Notes: a model not told the origin generated them from the sequence alone. A DNA stretch of 27,102 nucleotides from a virus (IMGVR_UViG_3300045119_000446:1-27102); one strand, 5' to 3'; counted from the stretch's first letter, positions 1 to 7,012 are shown. Program-made: numbers and translations.

Positions 1-125
1 GCAAGCGCCTTGGCGATGACGGTCTCTGCCGCGCGCATGTACTGATCCGAGGCAACGCAGTCGCCGTGGAGGTCGATCAGCACCCGCAACAACTCTTCCG
101 TTATGGTGGTGCGGTTATCTGTCAT
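1..125 (-). CDS. Hypothetical protein, N-terminal part (cut by window edge)
   Basis: Only the first 41 residues are inside the window. They begin MTDNRTTITEELLRVLIDLH and stay open to base 1. The ATG overlaps the TGA of the upstream 86-residue gene in an ATGA arrangement. That is the same coupling used at many junctions of this leftward operon and is the main reason to accept it. The visible part looks helical and acidic with no recognisable domain. Function unknown. Confidence 0.6.
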   Translation of the reverse strand, partial: MTDNRTTITEELLRVLIDLHGDCVASDQYMRAAETVIAKAL

Positions 126-382
126 CTGGGAACCAGACTTTGAGACATCTGGACTCCGTCCTTCGTCACCCCGTAGCCGCTGCCGGCGGGCTCTCCGTCT
201 TCGGTCCAAAGCCCGCTGGAGAATTTTGCGAGACCCTTGCGGGCGAGAGACCGACAGGCGCGACGAACCTGTTTGCGATCTAATTTCGTATCCGCGACGA
301 TTGCGGCGAATCCCATATAACAAAAATACTCGCTACCGTTCTCAGCAAGGAAGGCAAGAACTTTGCGCTCTGTATCGTTCAT
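122..382 (-). CDS. Small winged-helix-like hypothetical protein
   Basis: An 86-residue protein starting MNDTERKVLAFLAENGSEYF. The N-terminal half reads like a winged helix: a first helix, then a helix-turn-helix-like stretch around residues 28-52 with 'LDRKQVRRACRSLARKGLAK', followed by a short wing-like strand segment. This suggests a small DNA-binding or regulatory phage protein, but I cannot name a family. It starts 7 bp after the stop of the methyltransferase gene and overlaps the next gene by 4 bp, so it is translated as part of the leftward operon. Confidence 0.65.
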   Translation of the reverse strand: MNDTERKVLAFLAENGSEYFCYMGFAAIVADTKLDRKQVRRACRSLARKGLAKFSSGLWTEDGEPAGSGYGVTKDGVQMSQSLVPR

Positions 383-389
383 GGTGCGC

Positions 390-1157
390 TCACGTTTCCA
401 TCTTTGTGAAGTCGAAAGGCTTGGACCACATTTCGTGCCAATCCTCCTGCTTCGCCGGCTTGGGCTTCTCTATGAACATATCGGGGCGGTCGAGCGCGTC
501 TTGAATGCGGCGACATGCGATGTCGAAATACTTGGGCTCGATCTCGACTCCGATGAATTTCCGTCCCATGCGGGCAGCGGCAACGCCGGTCGTGCCGGAC
601 CCCATAAACGGGTCAAGGACAGTTCCCGTAGTCATCCCAACGCAAAATTTCATCAACGCCACGGGCTTTTGTGTGGGATGCACCTTGTCGCCGTTTGCCA
701 CGTTCTCCTCGCCCTCTCGGACGATGCCGCGCCAAAGCTGGCGATGCACGCGAATAACCTGATCAAGGTTGGTCCATGCAAGCTCGGCATCGCCGTGATG
801 GTCGGGCGCTGTGCCGCAACGCTTGTCCCAGACCAGCCAACCGCGGGCCGGCGGCATGGCCGGGTAGTTATTGGCGCCCCATAGAATGACTTGATCGAAA
901 ACCAGCCACGGCGTCGGGTCGAATGGACGATCGTCTCCTACGATGTCGGACCATTGAGGCTCGGCCGATCGGCGACCGCCGCCCCAAGACAATCCGCTCG
1001 CGCGCCCCCTCCTGTCGGCGCCCTTCCACTGGAAGTTGATTCCATAGGGCGGGTCAGAAATGCAGGCGATCGGACCAGCCCCTAGGTCAATCGTGAGTTC
1101 CATGCAGTCGCCCAGGTAGAGCGTTATGCCCTCGGCTATGGTCTCGATCCGGCTCAT
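390..1157 (-). CDS. DNA N4/N6 adenine or cytosine methyltransferase, beta class
   Basis: A 255-residue S-adenosylmethionine-dependent DNA methyltransferase. The catalytic motif DPPY is at residues 35-38, and the SAM-binding motif near the C-terminus reads '[18 protein letters not shown]' followed by '[11 protein letters not shown]'. Catalytic motif first and SAM motif last is the beta-class order (N6_N4_Mtase family, Pfam PF01555). The short middle region would hold the target recognition part. I chose the start at [10 protein letters not shown] because its ATG overlaps the upstream stop as ATGA. The longer reading frame adds 40 residues that are antisense-like and overlap the upstream gene. 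No cognate restriction enzyme lies beside it, so it is probably an orphan methylase that protects phage DNA from host restriction or affects regulation. The target sequence cannot be told from here. Confidence 0.93.
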   Translation of the reverse strand: MSRIETIAEGITLYLGDCMELTIDLGAGPIACISDPPYGINFQWKGADRRGRASGLSWGGGRRSAEPQWSDIVGDDRPFDPTPWLVFDQVILWGANNYPAMPPARGWLVWDKRCGTAPDHHGDAELAWTNLDQVIRVHRQLWRGIVREGEENVANGDKVHPTQKPVALMKFCVGMTTGTVLDPFMGSGTTGVAAARMGRKFIGVEIEPKYFDIACRRIQDALDRPDMFIEKPKPAKQEDWHEMWSKPFDFTKMET

Positions 1158-1360
1158 TTCTGGTTCGCACTTTCCGTATGTGCGGGTTGGATCGGTGCCT
1201 TGCTTCCTGTTCGTTCTCCGTTCGTCCTGCCGGCCGCTGCCCTCAATCGTTCTGCCCGCGCTAGTGCCGGACAACATTTAGAGCACCCACACCCCAACGG
1301 CGACGGAACATAGCCGGCCGCAAATTTGCAGATGATCTCTGGCGTTTGCGTCATCCTCAT
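1154..1360 (-). CDS. Small cysteine-motif hypothetical protein
   Basis: A 68-residue protein starting [20 protein letters not shown]. It carries a compact cysteine cluster, CGCSKCC, around residues 24-30, which might bind a metal ion. The C-terminal half is basic and low in complexity. Both ends overlap neighbouring genes by 4 bp (ATGA), which supports it as a real translated member of the leftward operon. No family is recognised. An alternative start is the second Met at residue 3. Confidence 0.6.
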   Translation of the reverse strand: MRMTQTPEIICKFAAGYVPSPLGCGCSKCCPALARAERLRAAAGRTNGERTGSKAPIQPAHTESANQK

Positions 1361-1677
1361 CTCCTCTGGTGCGCAGAACTCTCGGGCGCGGGTTCCGTAT
1401 GTGCAAACCGGACGCGGAACTTAGCCACAACCTTTTGCAGTTTTTCCTGAACCCGGTCGTCCAGCTTGTCGCCCTCGATTCCGAAGCACTTTGCGAGCAA
1501 TTCAAGGTAGACGCGGATATCAGCTATCTCATCTCGGATTTCATCCGTCAGATCAGCGCCGTTCCGCCATCGCTTCTTGATCATGTTGGCGAGTTCACCG
1601 GCCTCGCCACACAGAGCGAGCGCCAGAAACCGCTCTTCCGTATTGGAGTATGCAAGCTCGAATATATTGACTGCCAT
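1357..1677 (-). CDS. MazG-like nucleotide pyrophosphohydrolase
   Basis: A protein of about 106 residues resembling the MazG/all-alpha NTP pyrophosphohydrolase superfamily, which hydrolyses nucleoside triphosphates to monophosphates and pyrophosphate. The metal-binding acidic pattern is visible: 'ALCGEAGELANMIKK' near residues 22-36, then 'DEIRDEIADIRVYLELLAKC' near 44-63. It is a single short domain, typical of phage members. The start is ambiguous because the message reads GTG-ATG-ATG-ATG-GCA. An AGAGG ribosome binding site fits the last two ATGs best, so I took the last. Phage MazG-like enzymes are thought to adjust nucleotide pools or alarmone levels; its role here is inferred. Confidence 0.85.
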   Translation of the reverse strand: MAVNIFELAYSNTEERFLALALCGEAGELANMIKKRWRNGADLTDEIRDEIADIRVYLELLAKCFGIEGDKLDDRVQEKLQKVVAKFRVRFAHTEPAPESSAHQRR

Positions 1678-1698
1678 CATCATCACCTCTGGTTCCCA

Positions 1699-1983
1699 CT
1701 ACTCTCGTGAGCGCGATGCCCCCCCCCACCCTTCTTCCGCAAGCCGCCCCAATTCGACCGAAAGCCGCTTAAGGCCGTCGCGCGAAATGCCGCAGTAAGT
1801 CAGGTCATAACCGCCAACGGCGATGGTGAGATCGTAGAGCGGCTGATCCGGCTTGTCGGGGGAAAGGCTGCGGCGAATGTGCCTTACCAACTCAAGGGTT
1901 TGCCCTTTGTCGTCGGCTTGTCCGGGGTCTTCGCCAAGACGGGCGTAAACGCCGTTCGAAAACTTGGTGTTGCTGAGGATCAT
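1699..1983 (-). CDS. Hypothetical protein
   Basis: A 94-residue protein starting MILSNTKFSNGVYARLGEDP. The middle part 'LYDLTIAVGGYDLTYCGISR' looks like a compact beta-rich fold, followed by a helix 'DGLKRLSVELGRLAEEGW'. It lies between the coiled-coil gene and the MazG-like gene, with a 21-bp gap to the latter. I do not recognise the family. It is accepted from its position, strand and protein-like composition. Confidence 0.6.
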   Translation of the reverse strand: MILSNTKFSNGVYARLGEDPGQADDKGQTLELVRHIRRSLSPDKPDQPLYDLTIAVGGYDLTYCGISRDGLKRLSVELGRLAEEGWGGASRSRE

Positions 1984-2042
1984 GGCTCAATCCGCGTGAG
2001 AGACGGTGATTTCGTTCTTGTCGTTATCGAAGCGGTGATCCG

Positions 2043-2492
2043 CTACACCATAGCGTTGGCGGCGGTGCCGGTGTTCGGCTGGCTGGTCTGGCCGGCACCG
2101 ACCAAAGACGGGTAGCGGGAATTGAGCTTGCTGAGTTCGTCGCTAAAGAATTGGCCCTCGGTCTTGTGCTTCAGTTCATCTCGATAGGCCCGGCCGGTCG
2201 CGTCGTCTCTGTCGTTGTAGATTCCAGGAGGCGGTCCGGGCCGTCTGGGATCGTCCGCCGTCTGCCCCTCGAGAATGGTGTAACCCTCCAGAATCTTCTC
2301 GGTGGCGGCCTTGCGGCTGGCGATACCCTCGTCGATCCGGCGGGCCTCGTCGTTGGCCTGGGCCAGGACGATGTCGGCCACCGACTTGGCCCGGTCGAGC
2401 TCGGCCTGCGCCTTGGTCAACTGATCCTGCGCGGCCTGCACTATGGCCTTGGCCAGATCCTCGCCCAGCTTCACGATGTCGTCTGAGTTCAT
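2043..2492 (-). CDS. Coiled-coil hypothetical protein
   Basis: A 149-residue protein starting MNSDDIVKLGEDLAKAIVQA. Residues about 5-75 form a long charged helix with a regular Ala/Leu/Glu/Lys pattern ('AAQDQLTKAQAELDRAKSVA'), so a coiled coil is likely. The second half is polar and probably flexible. The start eight codons inside the open frame was chosen because its ATG overlaps the previous stop (ATGA). The frame could begin earlier at MELRRRRG, but that part overlaps the upstream gene. Function unknown; a structural or scaffold-like role is possible but unproven. Confidence 0.7.
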   Translation of the reverse strand: MNSDDIVKLGEDLAKAIVQAAQDQLTKAQAELDRAKSVADIVLAQANDEARRIDEGIASRKAATEKILEGYTILEGQTADDPRRPGPPPGIYNDRDDATGRAYRDELKHKTEGQFFSDELSKLNSRYPSLVGAGQTSQPNTGTAANAMV

Positions 2493-2701
2493 GCCTCTTC
2501 TCCGTCGTAGTTCCACGTTTTGAGTTTCAGCTCCAAGCGCCGCTGCTTTAGGGCGTCGGCGATCGCGATCTGATCGACGTCGAATACGGTGACCAGCATC
2601 GCGGCGAGGTCCATGACGTCCTGATCATCCCGCAGGCGCTCGATGCGCCGCCGCGGCACGGTGGCGGCGATCTCGTCGGGGTCTATAGGGGTACGGCTCA
2701 T
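2489..2701 (-). CDS. Small hypothetical protein
   Basis: A 70-residue, highly charged, helical protein starting MSRTPIDPDEIAATVPRRRI and ending NYDGEEA. It contains an amphipathic segment 'DVMDLAAMLVTVFDVDQIAI' in the middle. It begins 4 bp after the membrane protein's stop and overlaps the coiled-coil gene by 4 bp. No domain is recognised. Confidence 0.65.
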   Translation of the reverse strand: MSRTPIDPDEIAATVPRRRIERLRDDQDVMDLAAMLVTVFDVDQIAIADALKQRRLELKLKTWNYDGEEA

Positions 2702-2705
2702 GGCG

Positions 2706-2948
2706 TTAATTTTCTTCTGGCGGCATCAGCAGCACGACTGCCATGACCCCGAACAGGAAGCTGGCGGCGGTCTGCAGGGCTGGAAACCAGCCGCCGGTGG
2801 CCCAGGAATAGCCGGTACCGGTGATTGTCGTCACGGCAATGACCGGGTCCATACGGCGGAACGGGCCATAGAGCGTCTGGCTGCCCCAGTCCTGAATGCG
2901 GTCCACCAGACGCACGAGTCCGAGTGGGATCGGGATTTGCATGGTCAT
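2706..2948 (-). CDS. Small membrane protein
   Basis: An 80-residue protein starting MTMQIPIPLGLVRLVDRIQD. After an amphipathic N-terminus it has two hydrophobic stretches, roughly residues 34-52 ('MDPVIAVTTITGTGYSWATG') and 55-75 ('FPALQTAASFLFGVMAVVLL'), ending PPEEN. Two membrane segments and small size are compatible with a holin-like or other inner-membrane phage protein, but nothing specific proves that. A GGAGG ribosome binding site precedes it, and its ATG overlaps the stop of the 41-residue basic protein. A second ATG two codons in is better spaced from the GGAGG. Confidence 0.7.
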   Translation of the reverse strand: MTMQIPIPLGLVRLVDRIQDWGSQTLYGPFRRMDPVIAVTTITGTGYSWATGGWFPALQTAASFLFGVMAVVLLMPPEEN

Positions 2949-3070
2949 TTCCCTCCACGTTCGCTGCTCTTGACCGGAATGCGTTTACGGCGGCCGTTCT
3001 TGAGGCGGATGACTCGCCAATGGGCCGCCACCTTGTGGCGTTTCTTCTGGTTGGGCCGATGTCTGGTCAT
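2945..3070 (-). CDS. 41-residue highly basic microprotein
   Basis: A short frame encoding MTRHRPNQKKRHKVAAHWRV followed by 'IRLKNGRRKRIPVKSSERGG' and a final Lys. Nearly half the residues are Lys, Arg or His, so nucleic-acid binding is likely. Its TGA overlaps the ATG of the membrane protein gene (AAATGACC), which supports translational coupling. In-frame ATGs upstream could lengthen it to begin MSPSPAGH, but those would run through the GC-rich inverted repeat at 3075-3119. No family is recognised. Confidence 0.6.
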   Translation of the reverse strand: MTRHRPNQKKRHKVAAHWRVIRLKNGRRKRIPVKSSERGGK

Positions 3071-3074
3071 GTGA

Positions 3075-3119
3075 CCCGCCGGGGAAGGGCTCATGTGATG
3101 GATGGGCATCCCCGGCGGG
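3075..3119. repeat. GC-rich 11-bp inverted repeat
   Basis: CCCGCCGGGGA at 3075-3085 is perfectly complementary to TCCCCGGCGGG at 3109-3119, with a 23-bp loop. It lies just downstream (leftward) of the sorted surface protein gene and directly before the 41-residue basic gene. No T-run follows in either direction, so it is not a standard intrinsic terminator. It may be an mRNA stability or processing hairpin, or a weak attenuator. Confidence 0.6.
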
Positions 3120-3127
3120 CCTTGTGA

Positions 3128-3154
3128 GCTGACGGAGCGGGAAGCAACGTCAGC
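3128..3154 (-). terminator. Possible hairpin at 3' end of the sorted-protein gene
   Basis: GCTGACG (3128-3134) pairs with CGTCAGC (3148-3154) across a 13-bp loop, 11 bp past the stop codon of the leftward gene at 3166. There is no T-tract, so at most it is a weak or Rho-assisted terminator or a 3' protective stem. Confidence 0.3.
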
Positions 3155-3165
3155 CTACTCTTGCA

Positions 3166-3831
3166 CTACGCAACGCCACACTGTTTGCGGAGGCTTCGCA
3201 CCAAGCCACCCAAACCAAGCAATCCGGCCGCAAAGAACGGCAGCGCGCCAGGCAGCGGAGTGGTGGCCACCAAGGTGGCGTCGAAGTTCCGCAGCAGCAC
3301 GTTGGCGTTGCAGCCAGAGCCGCACTGATTGACGCCGAGACCGTTGTAAAAGAAGCTGTAGTTGTCGTAACCGCCAGCCAGGGTGTGGAAACCTTCCTGG
3401 CCGCCGGGATCGGTCGAGCTTGCGAGCAGAGTGAACTGGAACGGATGGAGGTCGTTGCTCCCGTACACCTGCCAGCCTTCGTTCTGGGTGGTCGACCCCA
3501 TCTGGAACGTGAAGCTGTTGATGTCCAACAGTCCAAGGATACCGTCCAGGTTCAACTGGACGAAGTTGCCGCCGGTGATTTCGTGATCGCCGGAGGTGTC
3601 GTTGTTGAGGCCGAGGCCATTCTCGTCGCCGCCGCCGTTCTTGCCGAACAAAGCAGTCGCGACATCGCCGGCCGTGAACCCTCGCGCGGTGAGATTGTTC
3701 CCACCAGCGGAGAAGGTCTGCGTAGTACCCAGCACGCCGAGATGGTCCTGGAAGTTCCAGTCAAGCACGGTGGCCGAAGCCGGCACTGCAAGCGCCGCCA
3801 GGATGGCGGTGGTAGCTAGAAGCTTCTTCAT
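3166..3831 (-). CDS. Secreted protein with PEP/VPLPA-CTERM-like sorting tail
   Basis: A 221-residue protein with a clear signal peptide, 'MKKLLATTAILAALAVPASA' (residues 1-20), then a Gly/Asn/Thr-rich beta-type extracellular region. The tail has the tripartite look of PEP-CTERM/VPLPA-CTERM signals: 'TPLPGALPFFAAGLLGLGGL', then a basic end 'VRSLRKQ'. In bacteria such tails are recognised by exosortases and the proteins reach the cell surface or extracellular matrix. Two Cys lie in 'NQCGSGCNAN', and another is near the very end. A GAGG ribosome binding site lies 8 bp before the ATG. It has its own 71-bp leader and no overlap with neighbours, unlike the rest of the operon, so it looks like an added cargo (moron) gene that would change the lysogen's surface. 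No exosortase is present here; host machinery would be needed. Confidence 0.85.
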   Translation of the reverse strand: MKKLLATTAILAALAVPASATVLDWNFQDHLGVLGTTQTFSAGGNNLTARGFTAGDVATALFGKNGGGDENGLGLNNDTSGDHEITGGNFVQLNLDGILGLLDINSFTFQMGSTTQNEGWQVYGSNDLHPFQFTLLASSTDPGGQEGFHTLAGGYDNYSFFYNGLGVNQCGSGCNANVLLRNFDATLVATTPLPGALPFFAAGLLGLGGLVRSLRKQCGVA

Positions 3832-3902
3832 TTCTGTTACCTCATTTGTGTGAAAGGTTTAATTCTCACTCTGTAACCTGTTTCCCGCTGCCCTCCTTCC
3901 CG

Positions 3903-4199
3903 TTATCCATCCACCGTCTCGTGACGCGCGGCCACGTAGTCGATGTAGCCGCCGCCAACAACCCATTCACCGCACAAGCACCATTTTCCGTACCTGATGC
4001 AGCGGATGTCGAGCCCGTAATAGTCACGCAATTGTTGGATCAAGTTTTTGTCCTCGTGGGCGGACGTCCACTGAATCACAATCCCCCGCGAGCCCTGAAA
4101 CGTGTCCCACGCCTTGCGAAGCCTTGTCCCTTCGCGCGGCATCGCGTTGGTGTGCCCCATGCCGTTGCCCTTCATCCGCGCCGCCGAGAGAGACCTCAT
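3903..4199 (-). CDS. Hypothetical protein
   Basis: A 98-residue protein whose C-terminal half looks folded: 'NLIQQLRDYYGLDIRCIRYG', then 'KWCLCGEWVVGGGYIDYVAA'. Several Cys and Trp residues occur there. I placed the start at MRSLSAARMK because that ATG overlaps the upstream TGA as ATGA. A later Met (MKGNGMGHTN) is a plausible alternative. The family is not recognised. The C-terminus could be a small alpha/beta fold, but no function can be assigned. Confidence 0.6.
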   Translation of the reverse strand: MRSLSAARMKGNGMGHTNAMPREGTRLRKAWDTFQGSRGIVIQWTSAHEDKNLIQQLRDYYGLDIRCIRYGKWCLCGEWVVGGGYIDYVAARHETVDG

Positions 4200-4597
4200 C
4201 TCTGGCACCGCCAATATCGCCATCCGTTCTCGCGCGTGTACCAAACGCGCCCGCGCGGGCCGCAGACCGGGTCGCGAGCCCCGCCCTCGGAAGGACGGGG
4301 CTGCGCTTTATCTGAACCGGAATGTAGTATTGGGGTATGGCTGACCACCTCCTCTCGAACCGTCACGGCCGGCAGCTCAATCAGCTCGGCGACCGGCGGC
4401 GGCGGGGGCACCGGCTTCGGCGGAGGCGGCGGCGGCTTCGGGACCGATAGCCGATCCGCCTTCACCAGCGGCGGCTCGGCGAGCAACGACACCGGCGCCG
4501 GCTTGGCGGTGGACGGCTTTGCCGCATATCCGCGCAGCGACACCGTCACCAACAACACCGCGATGGCGGCGACGGTCACGGAATAGATCGCCCTCAT
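4196..4597 (-). CDS. Membrane-anchored or secreted proline-rich protein
   Basis: A 133-residue protein beginning MRAIYSVTVAAIAVLLVTVS, a hydrophobic segment that is either a signal peptide (possible cut after GYA, residue 25) or an N-terminal anchor. A proline-rich stretch of PPPPPPKP type follows at about residues 54-68, resembling periplasm-spanning linkers such as in TonB. The C-terminus has aromatic and Cys residues (DPVCGPRGRVWYTRENGW). It overlaps both neighbours by 4 bp. The layout would suit an envelope-spanning role, possibly spanin- or TonB-like, but that is inference. Confidence 0.65.
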   Translation of the reverse strand: MRAIYSVTVAAIAVLLVTVSLRGYAAKPSTAKPAPVSLLAEPPLVKADRLSVPKPPPPPPKPVPPPPPVAELIELPAVTVREEVVSHTPILHSGSDKAQPRPSEGGARDPVCGPRGRVWYTRENGWRYWRCQR

Positions 4598-4860
4598 AGC
4601 GGCAACCTCGCCGCAGTCGAATAGTCATCCGCTATCTCATCCATCATGGCGATCTCGTGATCGGCCTGCTCCTGTGTCATGCGCCCCTTGGCGACGCTGT
4701 TGGGATAGACCCTTCGTCGCCAGGCCGCCTCGCGCAGCGCGCACTTGGCCTTTTCCTCGTCGGTGAAACGCGGTTCCTCGTCAGCATCAGGTTTTTTCCG
4801 CGGCATGGGCTCACCCTGTGGCTCTGGCTCGGTCGTCTTCCATTTGTCGTAGTTTGCCAT
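4594..4860 (-). CDS. Small charged hypothetical phage protein
   Basis: An 88-residue protein starting MANYDKWKTTEPEPQGEPMP. The N-terminal half is acidic and proline-rich. The second half carries 'CALREAAWRRRVYPNSVAKG' then 'RMTQEQADHEIAMM', a pattern I associate with small proteins found beside recT/exonuclease genes in alphaproteobacterial phages. It starts just after the recT stop, with a GGAAGG-like site upstream, and overlaps the proline-rich gene by 4 bp. Biochemical role unknown. Confidence 0.75.
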   Translation of the reverse strand: MANYDKWKTTEPEPQGEPMPRKKPDADEEPRFTDEEKAKCALREAAWRRRVYPNSVAKGRMTQEQADHEIAMMDEIADDYSTAARLPL

Positions 4861-4861
4861 T

Positions 4862-5902
4862 TCACCGACCTTCCGATTCTCCCTCGTCGGCAAATGTCGG
4901 CATCGGCTGGCCGTCGAAACCGGCTTCCCAAGCGCTTGCCTCGCGCGAATGCCCCGGGTCGCGGTATTCGGGCGGCATGCCTTTGCGCGGGCGGGCGAGC
5001 TCGCGCCAGGTCACGCCGCGCTTATAGGCAACCTCGACAACGTCACCGCGGGCGGTCGGCGCAGGGCGAGGTGGATTGGGTGTGGCCTCGCCCTGCGCCT
5101 CGCCGGCCGCCTCCGGTCCTGACTCCATGGGCGGCGGCGTCTCTGGCTCGGCGGTCCCGGCAAAATGATCAAGCACGTTGCCGAAGGCCGCGCCGCGCTG
5201 GTCGGAGATCGTCTCGACGGGTTCAACGCCGAGCGATTCCGCCTCGTCACGCTGCAAGAACACGTCGATGTCGCTCGATTGCGGCAGCAACTTCGAGAGC
5301 ACGCGCAGCGCCGTTTTCTTCATCATTTCATCGGGCCACTGTTTCCAAGGCGCGTCGTCGCGCGCGGCCCGGCTCATGTTGCGGCGCTTGTTGATGTCGG
5401 CCAGCGACAGGTCGGCAATGAAAACCCCGCCGTCCTTGGTGGTTGCCAGCGAATAGACGCGCCGCACCTTGCGATCTGGATTGTCGTTGCTCGGCACGTG
5501 CTTAAAGTGCTCGCCGTTTTCATCAATCCAGTGTTCGAACACTTCACCGTCATAGACGACGCCGGCGGTGATCCATTTGAATTGCCCGCTGTTGCGGAAC
5601 TTGCGCAGCAATCCCTGATACATGGGAAGGTATTGGGCCTTCTGCTTGTAGGCGACGATCGCCGCGTCCTTGCCGTCCGGCAACAGCCCATCCTGCGCCG
5701 CGCGCATACAGGCGAGCCACAACGAGCGCCGTTCGCATGCGAGCAAGTCGGGGTTCAACTGCACCGCGGTCATCACCGACGAAATGAACCGCTCCGGTTT
5801 CATATGTGGCGGCAATGCCGTGCGCAGGGAATCGACGCGGTCTCGCAGATAGGTGTCGAGCACGACCAGCGGGTGGTTTTGTTTGGTTGCGGCTTCGGGC
5901 AT
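4862..5902 (-). CDS. recT: RecT-family single-strand annealing protein
   Basis: A 346-residue protein of the RecT family, which binds single-stranded DNA and anneals complementary strands during phage recombination, working with a 5'-3' exonuclease. Family features include 'FISSVMTAVQLNPDLLACER' near residues 39-58, 'GLLPDGKDAAIVAYKQKAQY' near 73-92, 'LPMYQGLLRKFRNSG' just after, and 'MMKKTALRVLSKLLPQSSDI' near 190-210. Canonical RecT is about 270 residues. Here a Pro/Glu-rich, probably disordered tail of about 110 residues is added, ending in a short conserved-looking segment. The gene follows the YqaJ exonuclease, the usual partner arrangement. A GAGGAA ribosome binding site precedes the start. 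Confidence 0.93.
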   Translation of the reverse strand: MPEAATKQNHPLVVLDTYLRDRVDSLRTALPPHMKPERFISSVMTAVQLNPDLLACERRSLWLACMRAAQDGLLPDGKDAAIVAYKQKAQYLPMYQGLLRKFRNSGQFKWITAGVVYDGEVFEHWIDENGEHFKHVPSNDNPDRKVRRVYSLATTKDGGVFIADLSLADINKRRNMSRAARDDAPWKQWPDEMMKKTALRVLSKLLPQSSDIDVFLQRDEAESLGVEPVETISDQRGAAFGNVLDHFAGTAEPETPPPMESGPEAAGEAQGEATPNPPRPAPTARGDVVEVAYKRGVTWRELARPRKGMPPEYRDPGHSREASAWEAGFDGQPMPTFADEGESEGR

Positions 5903-5929
5903 CTCATTTCCTCGTTGGTTAAAGATGGT

Positions 5930-5981
5930 GCGCGCCCGGCAATAAGTGTTTGGGCATCATCTGCAGGATGGCCGGGCGCGC
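5930..5981. repeat. 11-bp inverted repeat between exonuclease and recT genes
   Basis: GCGCGCCCGGC (5930-5940) is perfectly complementary to GCCGGGCGCGC (5971-5981), with a 30-bp loop. It occupies most of the 134-bp gap between the two recombination genes. In the leftward transcript it would form a stable stem before the recT ribosome binding site. No T-run is present. Differential expression of the two genes by attenuation, or mRNA processing, is possible. Confidence 0.55.
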
Positions 5982-6036
5982 TTCGCGGTCGCACCTCACG
6001 TTTGGGCTTCAGAAATCATGTGGCGACCGCAAACTT

Positions 6037-6963
6037 TCATTGCTTGTTCTCCGTGCGGTGGTGAATCCGCAATGTTCGAATGTCTTTCGCCGGCACGACG
6101 AACTCTTTGCGATGCTGGCTTTTCCAACTGATGCTCCAGTCCGGCAGGCCGACGACGCTCGACGCGTCTCGCATTTTGAATTTCAGCATCGTTTCGATCT
6201 CGTCTTTGCGCGTCTCGAATCCTTTGATCCCCGTCATGATTTCCTCCCGCTGCTCGAGCAGTGCCGGCAGTTCGTTGTCGCCGCTCAGGTCGACCGTCGT
6301 GCCGACAACCTCGTGCGGCGCGATCACCTTGAGCAATTCGGCGTCCCGGTTATAATCTGCATCGGGTTCGCGCCGGGTGGCGACGTCATCCCAGAACTGG
6401 ACGACCGCCGCTTTGATCCGCTGCTCGGCGGCAGGGTGGCGCGGCACCTCGATGAGGGCCAATGCGAGATCGAAGGCATCGACCCGCAGGACGGCGACGG
6501 CTCCGAAGGCGGCCTCGGTCAGCATCGCTTCGGTGAGGACCTGCAACTGAATCCAAAACGGCACCGTGGCGCCGCCTTCCCAGTCGCGCTCAAAGATGTG
6601 CGGGGCGGCGGTCTTGGTTTGCAAAACGCCAAGGCCGCGCGGATCGCCGTGAATGAAGAAATCGGGCGTTGCGCCAAGCCGCAAATCGGGGTCGCGATAA
6701 TAGGAATTTACCTTCTCGATCTTCCAGTCCGCCCGCTCCTCGCTGACTGCGAGTGCTACCGCCGGCTCCATTAAACGACCGCGCCGCAACACGCGATCAT
6801 CGGCCTGGTCGAATTCGACACCGGAATGTGCGAGGTAAAGTTTGAGCGCCGACGTGTAGGGATGGGCGCCGAAAAGGGCCGCAACGACACTGGCAGTCAC
6901 GTCGGACTTGCGTGGACCATCGAGCCACTGCTGGCGGGTGATGATCGGAATGCGTTCAAGCAT
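6037..6963 (-). CDS. YqaJ-like viral recombinase / exonuclease
   Basis: A 308-residue protein of the YqaJ family (Pfam PF09588, lambda-exonuclease-like PD-(D/E)xK fold), which resects double-stranded DNA ends so that RecT can anneal the strands. Features are 'KSDVTASVVAALFGAHPYTS' near residues 19-38, the conserved 'RGRLMEPAVA' with Glu66, and 'RLGATPDFFIHGDPRGLGVL' followed by QTKT. The core Asp is D101 and Lys is K117. At the E-x-K position the usual Glu reads as Gln (Q115). I chose the start at MLERIPIITR; the open frame continues 20 codons upstream into the operator region, which argues against the longer form. It is the first gene behind the leftward promoter. Confidence 0.9.
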   Translation of the reverse strand: MLERIPIITRQQWLDGPRKSDVTASVVAALFGAHPYTSALKLYLAHSGVEFDQADDRVLRRGRLMEPAVALAVSEERADWKIEKVNSYYRDPDLRLGATPDFFIHGDPRGLGVLQTKTAAPHIFERDWEGGATVPFWIQLQVLTEAMLTEAAFGAVAVLRVDAFDLALALIEVPRHPAAEQRIKAAVVQFWDDVATRREPDADYNRDAELLKVIAPHEVVGTTVDLSGDNELPALLEQREEIMTGIKGFETRKDEIETMLKFKMRDASSVVGLPDWSISWKSQHRKEFVVPAKDIRTLRIHHRTENKQ

Positions 6964-6995
6964 GGGTGTCGCCGCTCCCCGATGTGACGGGGCCA

Positions 6996-7012
6996 CTTTG
7001 CCATCAGCAAAG
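6996..7012. promoter_or_regulatory. Repressor operator O1
   Basis: A perfect 6-5-6 inverted repeat, CTTTGC-CATCA-GCAAAG. It shares its arms exactly with the sites at 7031 and 7470. It lies between the leftward promoter and the exonuclease start. The flank GTTTGAC on its right is shared with the imperfect site at 7435, which suggests duplication of operator units. Confidence 0.8.

Noticed and set aside
1985-2100. Open frame ending just before the 94-residue gene (product ends EITVSHAD)
   Set aside because: It has no ATG, GTG or TTG start after the preceding in-frame stop, so it is not translatable as a separate gene.
2698-2958. Alternative 86-codon frame overlapping the small membrane protein
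   Set aside because: Its product is His/Arg/Pro-rich with no structure, while the overlapping frame gives a clear membrane protein coupled to both neighbours.
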